Shown piece after piece: positions 12,091 through 23,292 of a DNA stretch of 64,000 nt (within the stretch, counting starts at the first letter, position 1; the number at the start of each line of letters is the position of its first letter). A program made the position numbers and the translations under genes. This DNA comes from Sycobia sp. Sy_11 (lineage: Eukaryota > Arthropoda > Insecta > Hymenoptera > Epichrysomallidae). The DNA lies in the NCBI GenBank assembly GCA_018907035.1, contig JACCIC010000039.1, positions 2,413,501-2,477,500 on the forward strand, written 5' to 3'. The notes under the pieces were generated by a model. It ran no database searches and was not told the origin of the DNA. It saw only the letters and a program-made list of their open reading frames with translations.

Positions 12091-13150
12091 TTTCAACTTA
12101 CATCTATTAAATGCTTATTAAGGGGAGACAAAATTCAAATTTAACTTTATCCGGTTTCGTAAAATATGCAACACGATATGAAAGAACTTACGGACGGTTT
12201 CTGATATAATATCATCAAATAATATCGCATGAAAGGATTATACATGGATTCTTGAAAGAACATTTGCTCATCCAGAAAATCCTTACTATGAGCACTATTT
12301 CTAGAAAATAATTTAAGCAAAATTTTCTCGAAGAATTTAAAGACTTTTAAAATAATATCAGGAAAGATGTCGTAAAGAGTTTCTGAAGGAATTGGAACAA
12401 GATTTATGAAAACACTTTTGATAATTGACAAGTGCTTGCAAGGAATCTTTCAAAAATCTTCCCAAAATGATTCACTTATAATGAACAAGAACTATTGTTA
12501 AAAAGTTTAGTAAAGGTGTTTGAAGAAAATCTAATAATCTTTCGCAATCATTTCGTTGAAAGCTTTCCAAAAAGATAGGAGAATCCTTTTGAAAAGGAAA
12601 TTTGAAATAATTTTTGAAAGATTCGTCAACTTTTTTCTTGAGGATTAGATCAAGTTACCTTAAAAGGTTCCCCTATACTTTTAGAATGATTTCACCTTTC
12701 TAAATAAATTGGAAGAATTCTAGTATTATTTCAGAAATTTTATTAAAAAAAAGAATTTCAATTTTCTTTTAGAATCCTTTCAATGAAAGCTTTTTGAGAG
12801 AATACAAGAAACCTTTCCAAAACAAATCTCTAATAGATATGGAAAAGGTGCATTGACATTTTTCCTTGCAGAATTGTTTTAATTTCTGTAACTGATCCTC
12901 GTATGATCTCCAAAAGTTTTTCATTGAAAGTATTTTGAAAGAATACTTGAATTATTTCTGATAGGACAAGTGGGAGAGCGAGAGTGAAGTAAACGATACA
13001 AGTCTTTCAAATAAAAACAAAAAAAAAGGGTTATTTTAGAATGATTTCTTTGAAAGCTTCTTCTAAAAAGATACGAAAATCCTTCGAAAAAGATTCTATA
13101 TCTTTCTTAAAATTCTTTCAGAATACTTTCAGAATTCATTTGACGGATAT
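12091..13150. repeat. degenerate AT-rich repeat tract with AGAATCCTTTC-like words
   Basis: Words of the type GAAAGAATCCTTT, TTTGAAAG, AAAAGATTC and CTTTCAAAA recur on both strands at irregular spacing across about 1 kb, giving loosely palindromic sequence. A tract of similar character lies at 29100-29760 in a CFAP91 intron. No coding frame is supported. Confidence 0.45.
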
Positions 13151-13797
13151 ATACAGCTATAATTTTCATATAGATTCCATTATAATGAAACATACATTAA
13201 TCCATTATATGTATTTTTCATAATTATAATTCTCTGTATGTTATATCTTGTTACATTTCTTTAAATATTTATTATTTTAAAATTTTTTTCACGACTTTAC
13301 TATTATAGATCTTGTGTAGCTTACATTTTTATATCGTTAAAAATCTTTCCAATTATTCAATAATTTATATTTAATTCTTCACTATGTGACCATTGTGTAA
13401 TACAGTGGGATCGCATCTAGAATGATTTAAAGTAAAATTTTGTAATGAAAGATAATGATTAATATATATATATATTATAATGTGATGTATTTTATAATAC
13501 GAATGATAATTATTTTCAAGTGCCTCGTCAGACATTTACGAAATCATTGCGGCGGATATATCATATAAAAGTATAATAAAAAGTATACCGGAAGAAGACG
13601 AAAAAAGGAAGAAGTAAAAGAAGAAGACGAGAAAAGGAGAGACTTATAATAAACAAAAAATTATAATTTACATAAATTTATAACTGAACATCAAAAACTG
13701 TGACCACTGACATTATCGAAGGGAAAAACACTGCGAAACCGTTTTTAAATCGAGGTTTCTAGCATGTCGTGATAATAAATATAAGTGTGTGTGTATA

Positions 13798-13808
<11 letters not shown>

Positions 13809-13858
<50 letters not shown>
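13809..13858. repeat. (TA)n array
   Basis: A perfect TA array flanked by a GT-rich stretch on the left and GTGTGTGTGCGCG on the right. Confidence 0.95.
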
Positions 13859-13862
<4 letters not shown>

Positions 13863-14088
13863 TGTGTGTGCGCGTAAACATTACATTATTCATTGGTCTC
13901 CAGCAGCCTCCCCCCACGCCGTGCTGCCCGCCCTGATTAATTTCATTTTATGAACGCTTGTTAAGCGATTTTAGAGCTTTATATTGACTAATATATATAA
14001 TAATATCACATACAGAAGCCGTTATTGCGATCAGTCTCTTATTCCCATTATAATAACGTATATCTTTGTCTCTGAAGAATCACGCATC

Positions 14089-14198
14089 TGTTTATTATTA
14101 TTATTATTATTATTATTATTGTTGTTGTTGTTATTATTATTGCTGCCGTTGTGGTCGTTGTTATTGTTGCTGTTGTTATATATCGCTGAGATATTGAC

Positions 14199-14262
<64 letters not shown>

Positions 14263-14275
14263 GTGTGTGTGTGTG
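14089..14275. repeat. compound microsatellite: (TTA)n, (GTT)n, (TA)n, (GT)n
   Basis: TTA repeats give way to GTT repeats, then a 56 bp TA array (14202-14257), then GT. Long open frames across this block (poly-Leu, poly-Asn, Tyr-Ile) come from the repeats and are not genes. Confidence 0.9.
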
Positions 14276-14279
14276 TATG

Positions 14280-15300
14280 TGGAATTACACATAATTGCAC
14301 ATTTAATATATTAATTGTTTGCCCATAAACTTCGAAAGCGCACTATGTCAGAGTTATGGAGTAGCGCTAGTACATCACACAGATGCCAGAACCCACCAAT
14401 TCCCGGGGATATTGTATTATCGACGCTGTCGATCTTCCTCTTGCACACGGAGAGAACCGACTTCCGCCGGCACTCGCTCTCTCTCCCCCCCCCTCTCTCT
14501 CCCATTCCCCCTCGCCCACCCATATGTTTACTACTATCACTCACTCTTATACGTGATATCTGCCCACGCGCGCTTGCATTTCATTCGCGACGCAATCAAA
14601 TGCATGCGCGCGCGCTCACGCACGCACGCACACACGCACACACACAGATACAGGCACCTCGCCCTACCCCGTCCCAGCCGCAGGCCGAGAAACGCCCAGT
14701 CTTCGATTTTTTCGCCCTCGGCATTTCTTATATATGGTATTAAAATGCGCGTTATATAATTTGAATGTTTTGGATACTGTGATAGTATTGATTTATTTAA
14801 TTGTCTCATAACGAGTCTATTAGTCGGTCAAAAGTAAGAAATAAATAAATGTTTATCATTATATTTTTGGATTTTTATTGACTTGCTAATATCAGCTGAT
14901 ATTTTAATTGCTTCCCTATACCGCGTGAAATTTTAATATCAAAACGCATTAGAATTTTAACAAATAGTCATTGTTTTTTACAATACAAGTACTATTCTTT
15001 CATTGTATTTTATTTTGTATCCTTTTGTCATTTTCTTATCAAGAAGCACTGTAACGCCTTCAGATAGATCACTAAGAGAAGAAATTTTTATTTCTTCCAC
15101 TGAATCGCGACTTAGCTACTATCTACTTTAATTTTATTTCTTTGTCTAGCTTTCATAAAATACCTCAGAATTTACAGTTGCCAGGTTGTTGCATTGAAAC
15201 TTATTAGTTTGAATGTTTCGCGCCAGCTAAAATCGGTGAATTGATTGGTTTATTCATCGGTAAATTCGAAGATTCTATTGGCCATATTTTTTAGAAAAAT
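14280..15300. other. intergenic DNA upstream of the FAM234-like gene
   Basis: 14440-14700 is GC-rich with CT- and CA-type low complexity; the remainder is AT-rich. Overlapping frames of 140 codons in two phases run through the low-complexity part and are not supported as coding. Confidence 0.4.
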
Positions 15301-15819
15301 GCTATGCCGATCCGAGATTGGGCGAGAGAGCAAGGAAGATAAACGATAAGCATCTATATTCGTTGTTTTCATCCCTATTTCAGAGTCGACTGAAGGAATC
15401 CGGAGCTCAACCACAGCTGGACTGGTGTATATACATTTATATTTCTGTATATAGGATTTTTAAGATTGTGTTAAACTGTATAATATACGCACTTCATTTC
15501 TTATTGCAGCTGCAGTGTATAGGAAAGCGGAAGATAAATAGTGCGCATCATTCGTGTTTTATGACAAATGGATTTTCGAAATAGTATTGATACACTGAAG
15601 GAAAAGTTGCGATTGTGATACGTTGCTACACTCAATAAATTAGTATTCAAAACGTAAAGAATTACACAGTAAATTCAAAAATACATCGCGTTCTGTCTAC
15701 TGCACTTTACTAAGAACTGAAATTTTATTCAGTTTTACAATGATATATTTTTTAAAACGAATGTTAAATTTCAAATCAGATATGATTAATAGATATTTAA
15801 AATAGATTATAATTTACAG
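15300..15819 (+). promoter_or_regulatory. probable leader exon(s) and promoter of the FAM234-like gene
   Basis: The coding exon starts exactly at an acceptor (TTTACAG|ATG at 15817-15820), so a non-coding leader exon must lie upstream. A candidate lies around 15310-15430, with a possible donor CTG|GTGTAT near 15424. I could not fix the transcription start. Confidence 0.4.
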
Positions 15820-18800
15820 ATGGCTGGAGTATATCCCAAATTACCTCGTGTATCTGTTCGAGACAGCTTTGATGACGATGAATTGAGCGATGTTGATGAT
15901 GAAGTATTTATTCGTGATGGTAAAAATGGTATTCTAAAAATTGATGATGATCGTAGAGTCAAGAGGCCTCTTATGGCACCTCGTAGAAGGTGCAAGACAC
16001 ACTTCTCTGAAGCATCGCATGTACCATACAAAACACTTTTTGCACCGTTTTGCTACACTTTATTAGGATTTGTCATTCTTCTGGGCATAATTATACTATG
16101 TATAATTATTATTACAAGATTTCCTATTTCTATGAACATATTCAAAAATTGGTTCTCTCCGAATGCTAATAAAACTTTGGATAAGTCACATATTATACCT
16201 TGTACATATTTGAATTCAAAAATCCAATGGACGAGGACTTTACCTAAACTTACATCAGAAGCTCCATTAAGAAGTAATGATGTTAATGGAGATAGTGTGG
16301 AAGACATAATAATAGGATTTAGTACAGGTATTGGCAGATAACTTCAAATAATTTTTAACATTAATGTTTTTAGTTATGTAATTATGTTATCATTTGTTTA
16401 TTTTTTACAGCATTTTGTTTGGTTTTTATTCTGTTTCCTTAAATATGAGTTTGTAAGGTGAATTTTTATTTTTTACTTTATATTTATTTATCATATAATA
16501 TATATTAGAGTGCAACTGAAATATGTAACATAATAATAAAAAAAAACTTTATTCAGCGTGTAAAATGAAAAATCCATACACGTTAAATTGAACAAAATCT
16601 TGCTTTTGATATAATAAATATTTTATTCATACTCAAGATTGTCTACTATAAATACGTATAAAAGATGAAGTCAAATAAATACAATAAATTATCCTTTTAC
16701 GTGCATGTTGTATCTTAAATTTTTATAATGTACTTATGTATTGCACAAATATCTTTAAGTAAATTTATTCTTAAAAATTCAACTTTAATTATCTAGAAAT
16801 ATTTTTATTGTATAAGTTTTTTTTTATTAATATTTGTTCACAATAATTAAAAACCTTCAGCTGCACATCTACAATATAAATTTAACTATTTATTGCAAAT
16901 TAAAAACGAAATTTATTTACAACAGGTCTTGATAAAGCAGAAAGTATACCTGATTATGTTTGTACACTGTACTTTCATCAAAATGCACCATGCTTAGGAG
17001 GTGTTTTAGCTATAGACGGCAAGTCAGGAGAAACAATTTGGACATATTGGACAACTCATGCCATATTTTCGATTGATTGCGGCCTTGATGTGACAGGAGA
17101 TAATACAAAAGATTGCATAATTGCTGGCCGTGGTGGAATTCTTCATATAATCAATGGTCAAGATGGAAAGAAAATTTGGGAATTGCCATACAGAGAACTC
17201 TCTATGCCTCCAGAGCAAAGATATTATGATATCTATGATGCAAGATATATAACAGACATTGACAATGATGGAGTTGGCGATGTAGTTGCTTCACATACTT
17301 GGCAATGGGATGGAACACGATCTGAAATTGTACTGGTATCTGGTAAAACTGGAAATAAATTAAACAGCATGCAATTCCCTGATAAAGAAAAGCTATTCGT
17401 AGCACCACAAGTTCTTGTACATCCAGATGGAGAAACTTATTTTGTAGTCGTTGCTCGTAATCAAGAAAACTCTGGAGGTCTTTACATTATACCTCATTCA
17501 AAATTATTGCAAGGAGAATTTGTAAGTTTTAATAAACTTTAAATATATATTACATACATTTCTGAAATATTTGAATGACTAAAAAATTAATAATAAGAAA
17601 TTATTTGTTAATATGTGTAAAGAGAAATTGGTAAATTTTGAAAATCATTTTATAAATTTATTTAAAGTTACTTGATTTCTTATCTGCCGAGTTTTAATAT
17701 AGTTTTTTTGTTTCTATTTAAAACTAAAGTATAAAAAATTTACAATGCTTATATGTGTCCTGATAATTCTAATCAGCTATAAACATTTTAATAGGCAATT
17801 GCTAAATCACATTAGTCTTTTAATTATTCTAGAATTTTTCTTAAAATCGTTTAGATGAAATTAAAATTGTATAAATAATATAAAAAAGGTAGCTATAAAT
17901 GAGTTAAATAATAGATAATAAAAATATACAATTAAATAATTATATTCTAAGTATATTTAAAAAACCAGAAATTTTACTTAATTACTATATATAAATTGTA
18001 TTAAACAATTCTTAGTAATTAATTCATTCATTTTATAATACATGTAATAAAATTATTAATTTATAGAAACTGCAGCGGCTTTTCCATGGAGCAAACAAAG
18101 GAGTTTCATTACCTCTTCTTTTAATTGACGTAAATTCTGATGGGACAGAAGATATTATTGCTGCTATGTTTAATTCTACTATAATCGCATTTGATGGTCT
18201 GACTTTCAAGAAAATTTGGAATTATACATTACCTAATACAGAAATTATTAGTATTCCTGTTCCTGGATATTATAATGATGATAGAATACCAGATTTTATG
18301 GTGAAACATCAAATTGGTCCAGGTTTTCCTGTATATTACTATACAAAAGCTACAATAATAGATGGTAAAACAGGAAAACCTCTGCTGGAAGCATCTATGG
18401 AGGATAGCTTAAGTGCTCAAATGTCAGGTCTATCTGTAACAGTTGATGGTTTTGGAAATGATTGGTTTTTGCACTGGTCTGCAAACTGTTTAAATAATGA
18501 AGGAGCAAAGGATGAATACGAATTTATTAAAAAGCCTGATCCTGATGCTGACTTGTGCAAATTGCGATTCAATAGTACACTTGTAACATCTTTGCTTGCT
18601 TTCAGTCAACATGTTGCACCTCCTGGATTACCATTATATTACTCAAAAGACTGGAGGAAATTGGAATTTAATAATTCTATTGATCCTCGAAAGGAGGCTG
18701 AAGATTATGCTAATTCTCACTCAGATTTAACTGATGTTCAGGAAGGAATAGTTCCTGATAATTCTCCGAGCCAATCAAAAAGTGAGGTGAGTTATAAAAA

Positions 18801-19959
18801 TGCAGAAAGCGAAGATTTTCCAGAGATAGAAAATTTTTATCCAAGGACAAAAACTATAAAATATGATAATGCAGATGATGAACCGCAAAGTGAAAGTTTC
18901 CTAGATAAAGCGCTGGATGAATTAAACGAAGATGACTGGAAAAACAGTAAATGGGAAAATAATAGGCCTAAAGAAAATAATGTACAAACGGATGATAATT
19001 ACGATGACGCGTATGACGACGAAGAAGAAAAGCTGATAAGATCTCATCAATTAAATGAAATTCGACTTCAGAGAAGCGAGAAAAATAATGCTAGGTATAT
19101 AAACAACGACACAAATGATGTAGAAAATCAGTTAGACCCTAGTATGGATTACACCAATGGACAAAGCAAGCAAAATAATTATTATTCTGCTTTACTTTTT
19201 AATAGATCCAGTAATGTTGAAGACAGCTCTGATTACATGAATATACCTGACATAGACTTTGTGGACAACATGAAAGACGCTGAAGCTCTTGGTGATAGAA
19301 GAAAACGTCAAGTTGGAGAGAAGACGACTGCTTTTAAACAAAATGAAAGTGGGAAAGACTTTTATGCAAGGCATAAAAAGTCCAGAATATATAAAAGAGA
19401 TTTAAGAAGAAGGACAAAAATTCAAAATAAAAGTAATCATGCTAAGGCAGATTATTTCACTAGATCAAAACGAGAAGATACTGTTAATCAAAATTCCAAG
19501 GAGTTTGAACAACTGCTTGGTATACAAAGACAACCCCCAACGGGAATATTGCTTCCTTCGTTAAATATTGATAAAAAAAATTCTATAGATTTAATTTTTT
19601 CTACTTATTGGCTTCCAGCGTCGACAATACCATTTGTTCTTTTGCCAAAAGACTTGGAATGTATACGAGAATCTGAACAAAAAATAGGTAAAGCGCTTTC
19701 GCTCGAAGAAAGAGAAACGGCCGCTATTAATTGTTTATCGCGTCGAGGAGTAAATTATCAGTCTTATCAAGAATCAATGGACAAAGAAAATTCGAAAATT
19801 GCCCTTGGCCAAATGACGCTGTATAGAATGCAACTGCAATGTGTGTGCCCCGAAGACATGCTAGTGGGTCAAAAATGCAAAGACATTTCTCAAGAACAAA
19901 GTTGGCCCGAACATTTAGGAACGTCTGGAAGCGGATATTTTGAAACGCTTCAAACGTAA
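15820..19959 (+). CDS. FAM234-like single-pass membrane protein (FG-GAP/beta-propeller type), 3 exons, 998 aa
   Basis: Exons are 15820-16327, 16926-17521 and 18067-19959; the sum is 2997 nt, open throughout and divisible by three. Donors are G|GTATTG and TTT|GTAAGT; acceptors are ACAG and ATAG. The N-terminus is acidic (SFDDDELSDVDDE), then a basic stretch (APRRRCK) precedes one hydrophobic segment at about residues 75-99. This implies a type II protein with a large extracellular part. That part has repeated FG-GAP-like strands with DVNGDSVEDIIIG, DNTKDCIIAG, DIDNDGVGDVVAS and DVNSDGTEDIIAA, typical of FAM234A/B (ITFG3). Vertebrate homologues are about 550-620 aa. This one is longer because of an acidic, low-complexity insert at about residues 570-840 that contains RRKRQ near 779. 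The family's function is not established. Polyadenylation signals lie at 19989, 20342 and 20404. Confidence 0.85.
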
Positions 19960-19988
19960 AGAGGCTTCCCCAACATTGGTATAATCGT

Positions 19989-20409
19989 AATAAACTAACT
20001 GATATGCATGTGACAATGAATGAAAGATGTTTAATAAGTAGTTCACGTCTCGTATGGACTGAAGTGAGCATCAAGAAATTGTATGATGAGACTTAAAGTT
20101 AAGAATGATTTATTGTGTAATTGTATATGATCAGTCATAATTATTATGTTAAAGATTAGTTGATTGTAATTTTACAGCTGTATTTTGTTGAACGATTCAA
20201 AACTTAATTTATTCAACTTTATATAAAATTAACTACGAAGTTCTGAATATCTATTAGTTTTATAAAATTTTAAAAGTTATTGTATATAATTATACATGCT
20301 CATATACAAATAGATATAGTATTAAGTACAATGCGTGAATTAATAAATAATCGTGACAATTAAAACCATGTATAATTATATATGATTCATATACATATAT
20401 ATTAATAAA
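19989..20409 (+). terminator. candidate polyadenylation signals for the FAM234-like gene
   Basis: AATAAA hexamers at 19989-19994, 20342-20347 and 20404-20409 follow the stop codon in AT-rich sequence. Which one is used cannot be told from sequence alone, because AATAAA is common in such DNA. Confidence 0.35.
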
Positions 20410-21300
20410 TACAACTAAAATATAATTCAACATTAATTATTCCCTGTAATTTAAGCTTAACATATAGTCCAGTATGATTAATCTATAAAATACGTAACGA
20501 TTTGTAAAACGTTAAAAAGAAGGTAAAAGTAAAATTTTCATAATAAACTTGTCAATTCTCTGATAAAATCTTTTTACACAATTTTCAGATTAATTTTTTT
20601 CTACATTTTACAATAAATTTTTTTTTTTTTAATAGCAATTTTAATGCAGAAGTAACCTACGTCCTTTTCGTTTTAGTTCATTTATTATATACAATTATCA
20701 ATAGATTTTATTTATTTATACTTCTATTTATTATATACAATTATATTTATTATTACAATTTTCAATTTTATATTAGAAAAAAAATGAGAAATTCAAAAAT
20801 AATTATAAAAACAGACGGCAGTATAGTATATAAACTGTTACAAATAACATTTTTATATCTGATCACACCATAATATTCATAAAAATTTATTTCTATATTT
20901 ATTATATTTAACATTCAAGTAAAAATACAAAATTATTCGATTGTGTTAAAGGATAAGAGCAAGAAGTATATTTTTTATATGATAAAAGTTAAAATAGAAT
21001 ATCAATTAAAATTTAAAAATCGGAAAAAAGTTATAAAAATAAGACTAATTTACATGATGCAGTAAAATAACTTGAATGATAGAATGATAGAATTAAATAT
21101 TTCAAGGAGTATTTGTGATCAAATTCTGATTTGGCGATTCACGCAAAGGCTCATAATTTGTGAGTATGAGGAATGCTGTACACACAAAGTTAATCGGATG
21201 CGCCTTTTAATGGAATAAATAAAAAATGAATTTACTCTGAAGATTACATTCAAAACATTTATTATATACATATAGCATTTACATATAATATACAAGAGAG
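20410..21300. other. AT-rich intergenic DNA, nothing recognised
   Basis: Very AT-rich with many short stop-interrupted frames. I see no repeat structure or coding signal. Confidence 0.6.
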
Positions 21301-21303
21301 AGT

Positions 21304-21600
21304 TTAAGCGAACCTCTCTGTTCTACCATTCGACAATAACTGCCATACAAATAGTTGCTTCGCAAACTCATTACCTTCGTATCTGAAAAACTCTACAATT
21401 TGATTGGTTATAATTTGATTAGCGAGCAGGTTTTGAGGCCCAAAATTCGCTGAAGGCTCCCTACCTATGTAGGGTGCGTGTCTGTAATGGGAACTTTCCA
21501 TGATTATTCCTGTGCTCAAGTAGAATTGCCAGAATGTTGTTAACGCGGGAAAAATATTCACATTAGAAATATACCTTTGTGAATTGCTATTACAAATGCA
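21304..21600 (-). CDS. unrecognised small ORF or terminal exon
   Basis: On the minus strand a frame is open from about 21600 to a TAA at 21304-21306. It contains NIFPALTTFWQFYLSTG, YIGREPSANFGPQ and TNQIVEFFRY. Residue usage looks protein-like, with mixed hydrophobic and charged residues and no repeats, and the local GC is higher than the AT-rich flanks. There is no good ATG at its start (the frame could open at a GTG at 21561, or at a possible acceptor near 21588). It may be the last exon of a decayed gene or part of a mobile element. I do not recognise the family. Confidence 0.3.
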   Translation of the reverse strand, partial: CICNSNSQRYISNVNIFPALTTFWQFYLSTGIIMESSHYRHAPYIGREPSANFGPQNLLANQIITNQIVEFFRYEGNEFAKQLFVWQLLSNGRTERFA

Positions 21601-21897
21601 TTAGGTTTATTTACAATCTTAACAATTTGTTTATCTTACATATGTTAATAGTAGACTGAAAAATAGTTAGGTAACTTTAAAAAAATTGTATTTTATGGGA
21701 CTTTATGAATTTACTTTAATTAATTTATTCTATATATTTTTTTTCCAGGCCGTTTTGCATTTTTAAATTATAATAATAGTCTTTTTCAACTAAGAAACGA
21801 CATAATTAACAAAGACATTATACTACGTTTAAAATTAAATTTTTTTTATTATTTAATTCAGAATTCTGAAAAAAGCTCTACTTTATTTTCAGTTCAA

Positions 21898-21925
21898 TGA
21901 GATGAGAATCGGAATTCTCATCTCA
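21898..21925. repeat. perfect 12-bp-arm inverted repeat (hairpin)
   Basis: TGAGATGAGAAT, a 4 nt spacer CGGA, then ATTCTCATCTCA. The arms are perfectly complementary. It lies 43 bp left of the mariner element and outside its terminal repeat. Confidence 0.8.
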
Positions 21926-22039
21926 GTAATTCGGAGAAATATACAATATACATATATAATATTTATACGAGGGCGGTTCAATAAGTACCCGTGTTAGAAA
22001 TGAAGACACCATTATTTAAAAAAGTTTTTTTTTTATATT

Positions 22040-23070
22040 TCAACAGTTTATAGATCCCTTTTAGAAAGATACACTTCTCCCAACGTTCTGGACATTTTTT
22101 AACCCCTCCAAAAAAAATGATTTTTCGAACTCTCCAAAATAAGCCTCTGTCTCGGCGACGATTTCCTCGTTTGAGCAAAATTTTTATCCCGCGAGCTATT
22201 TCTTCATGTTAGGGAACAAGAAGAAGTTGCAGGGAGCCAGATCGGGTGAATACGGGAGGTGCGGCAGCAATTGATAACACAATTGGTGCAGTTTGGTGAC
22301 GACAACTCGAGATGAATGTGCTGGTGCGTCATCATGATGAAACAACACCTTTTTTTTACCAAATGTGTCCGTGTCTCCTTCAATTTTTTGTCGAAGCGGT
22401 TCAATAACTCACTATAGTATTGTCCAGTGATCTTTCTTCCTTAAGTATTGTCCAGTGATCGTTTTTCCTAAAAAGTCCATCAGGATGATGCCCTTCGCAT
22501 CCCAAAAAATCGTCGCCATGATCTTTCCGGCCAATGGGACCATCTTCCCTTCTTTGGAGCAGATCCGCCGCAAGAAATCCATTGTTTTGATTGTTCCTTA
22601 GTTTCTGGTGTGTAATGATGAATCCAGATTTCATCAACGGTGACAACTCGACGCACAAAGTCCTTCGGATCTCGCTTAAATTGATCCAAACACTGCTTCG
22701 AAGTTAACAGTCGATTCCACTTGTTGTCTACCGTGAGCAATCGTGGCACCCATCGGGCCAACAATTTTTTCATGGCCAACTTATTATGTAAAATATTAAT
22801 TGCCGTTCCGATCGACACACCTACGACCTCTGCTACTTTGCGCACTTTCGTTCGTCGATCAGCGAGAATTGTGTTGTGAACTTTTTTAATGACTTCCTTG
22901 GTAAGCACATCTGCCGGTCGTCCTGGTCGTTCCTTATAAAAAACAGATGTTCGCCCACATTTAAATTCGTTGAACCAATATCTAACTGTGGCCATAGGTG
23001 GTGACGTATCCGCATCCCCATAAACAGCATCCAACTTTGCTTTTATCTCCACATATTTTTCCCATCCAAA
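22040..23070 (-). pseudogene. mariner transposase, frameshifted
   Basis: The minus-strand frame is open from 23052 to about 22480. It covers the helix-turn-helix region (TVRYWFNEFKCGR), a linker (ERPGRPAD), a second helix-turn-helix (VAEVVGVSIGTAINIL) and the first catalytic Asp in VTVDEIWIHHYTPE. A frameshift follows in the KKGRW region. Another frame later gives the second catalytic block (HHDDAPAHSS) and the third (YSPDLAPCNFFLFP). The third acid of the D,D34D triad is Asn here (CN where the family has SD or CD), 34 residues after the second Asp as expected. A 28 bp direct duplication at 22416-22471 adds a further break. The protein cannot be functional. Confidence 0.88.
22416..22471. repeat. 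28-bp tandem duplication inside the mariner
   Basis: AGTATTGTCCAGTGATC at 22416 recurs at 22444, and the following bases also match closely (TTTCTTCCTTA versus GTTTTTCCTAA). The unit is 28 bp, not a multiple of three, so it shifts the transposase frame. Confidence 0.85.
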
Positions 23071-23292
23071 AACAAAAAGCGAATTACGGAACGATACTAC
23101 TCTTTTTCCATCTTAGCGAAAATCAAGGAACACATCTTACTCAAATGGCTGCCAAATCTAAACTAACCTATCAATCAGTATGAAATTTGTTTTGGCTTCG
23201 TTTGATAGATAGTAGCACATGATGATAACACTAGCTTCCTTAAGGAACGTCTTCTGTCTTCAAACACGGGTACTTATTGAACCGGTCTCGTT

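Larger units (their letters stand above)
21968..23290 (-). mobile_element. mariner-family DNA transposon, nearly full length, inactive
   Basis: The 1323 bp element is bounded by 28 bp terminal inverted repeats: 21968-21995 begins CGAGGGCGGTTCAATAAGTA, and 23263-23290 is its inverse, matching at 26 of 28 positions. The size and end type fit mariner. The left flank is TA as expected for a target duplication; the right flank is TT, so one base has changed or the end has slipped. The transposase runs on the minus strand. The element sits in the island between the FAM234-like gene and CFAP91 and abuts a Penelope-like remnant. Confidence 0.9.

Noticed and set aside
14315..14759. Two 142-146 codon frames in different phases
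   Set aside because: Low-complexity CT/CA sequence keeps both frames open; neither looks like a protein family.
22480..23052. 190-codon frame as a functional host gene (SETMAR-like)
   Set aside because: It lies between mariner terminal repeats on the transposase strand, is frameshifted and lacks the third catalytic Asp, so it is a dead transposase and not a domesticated gene.
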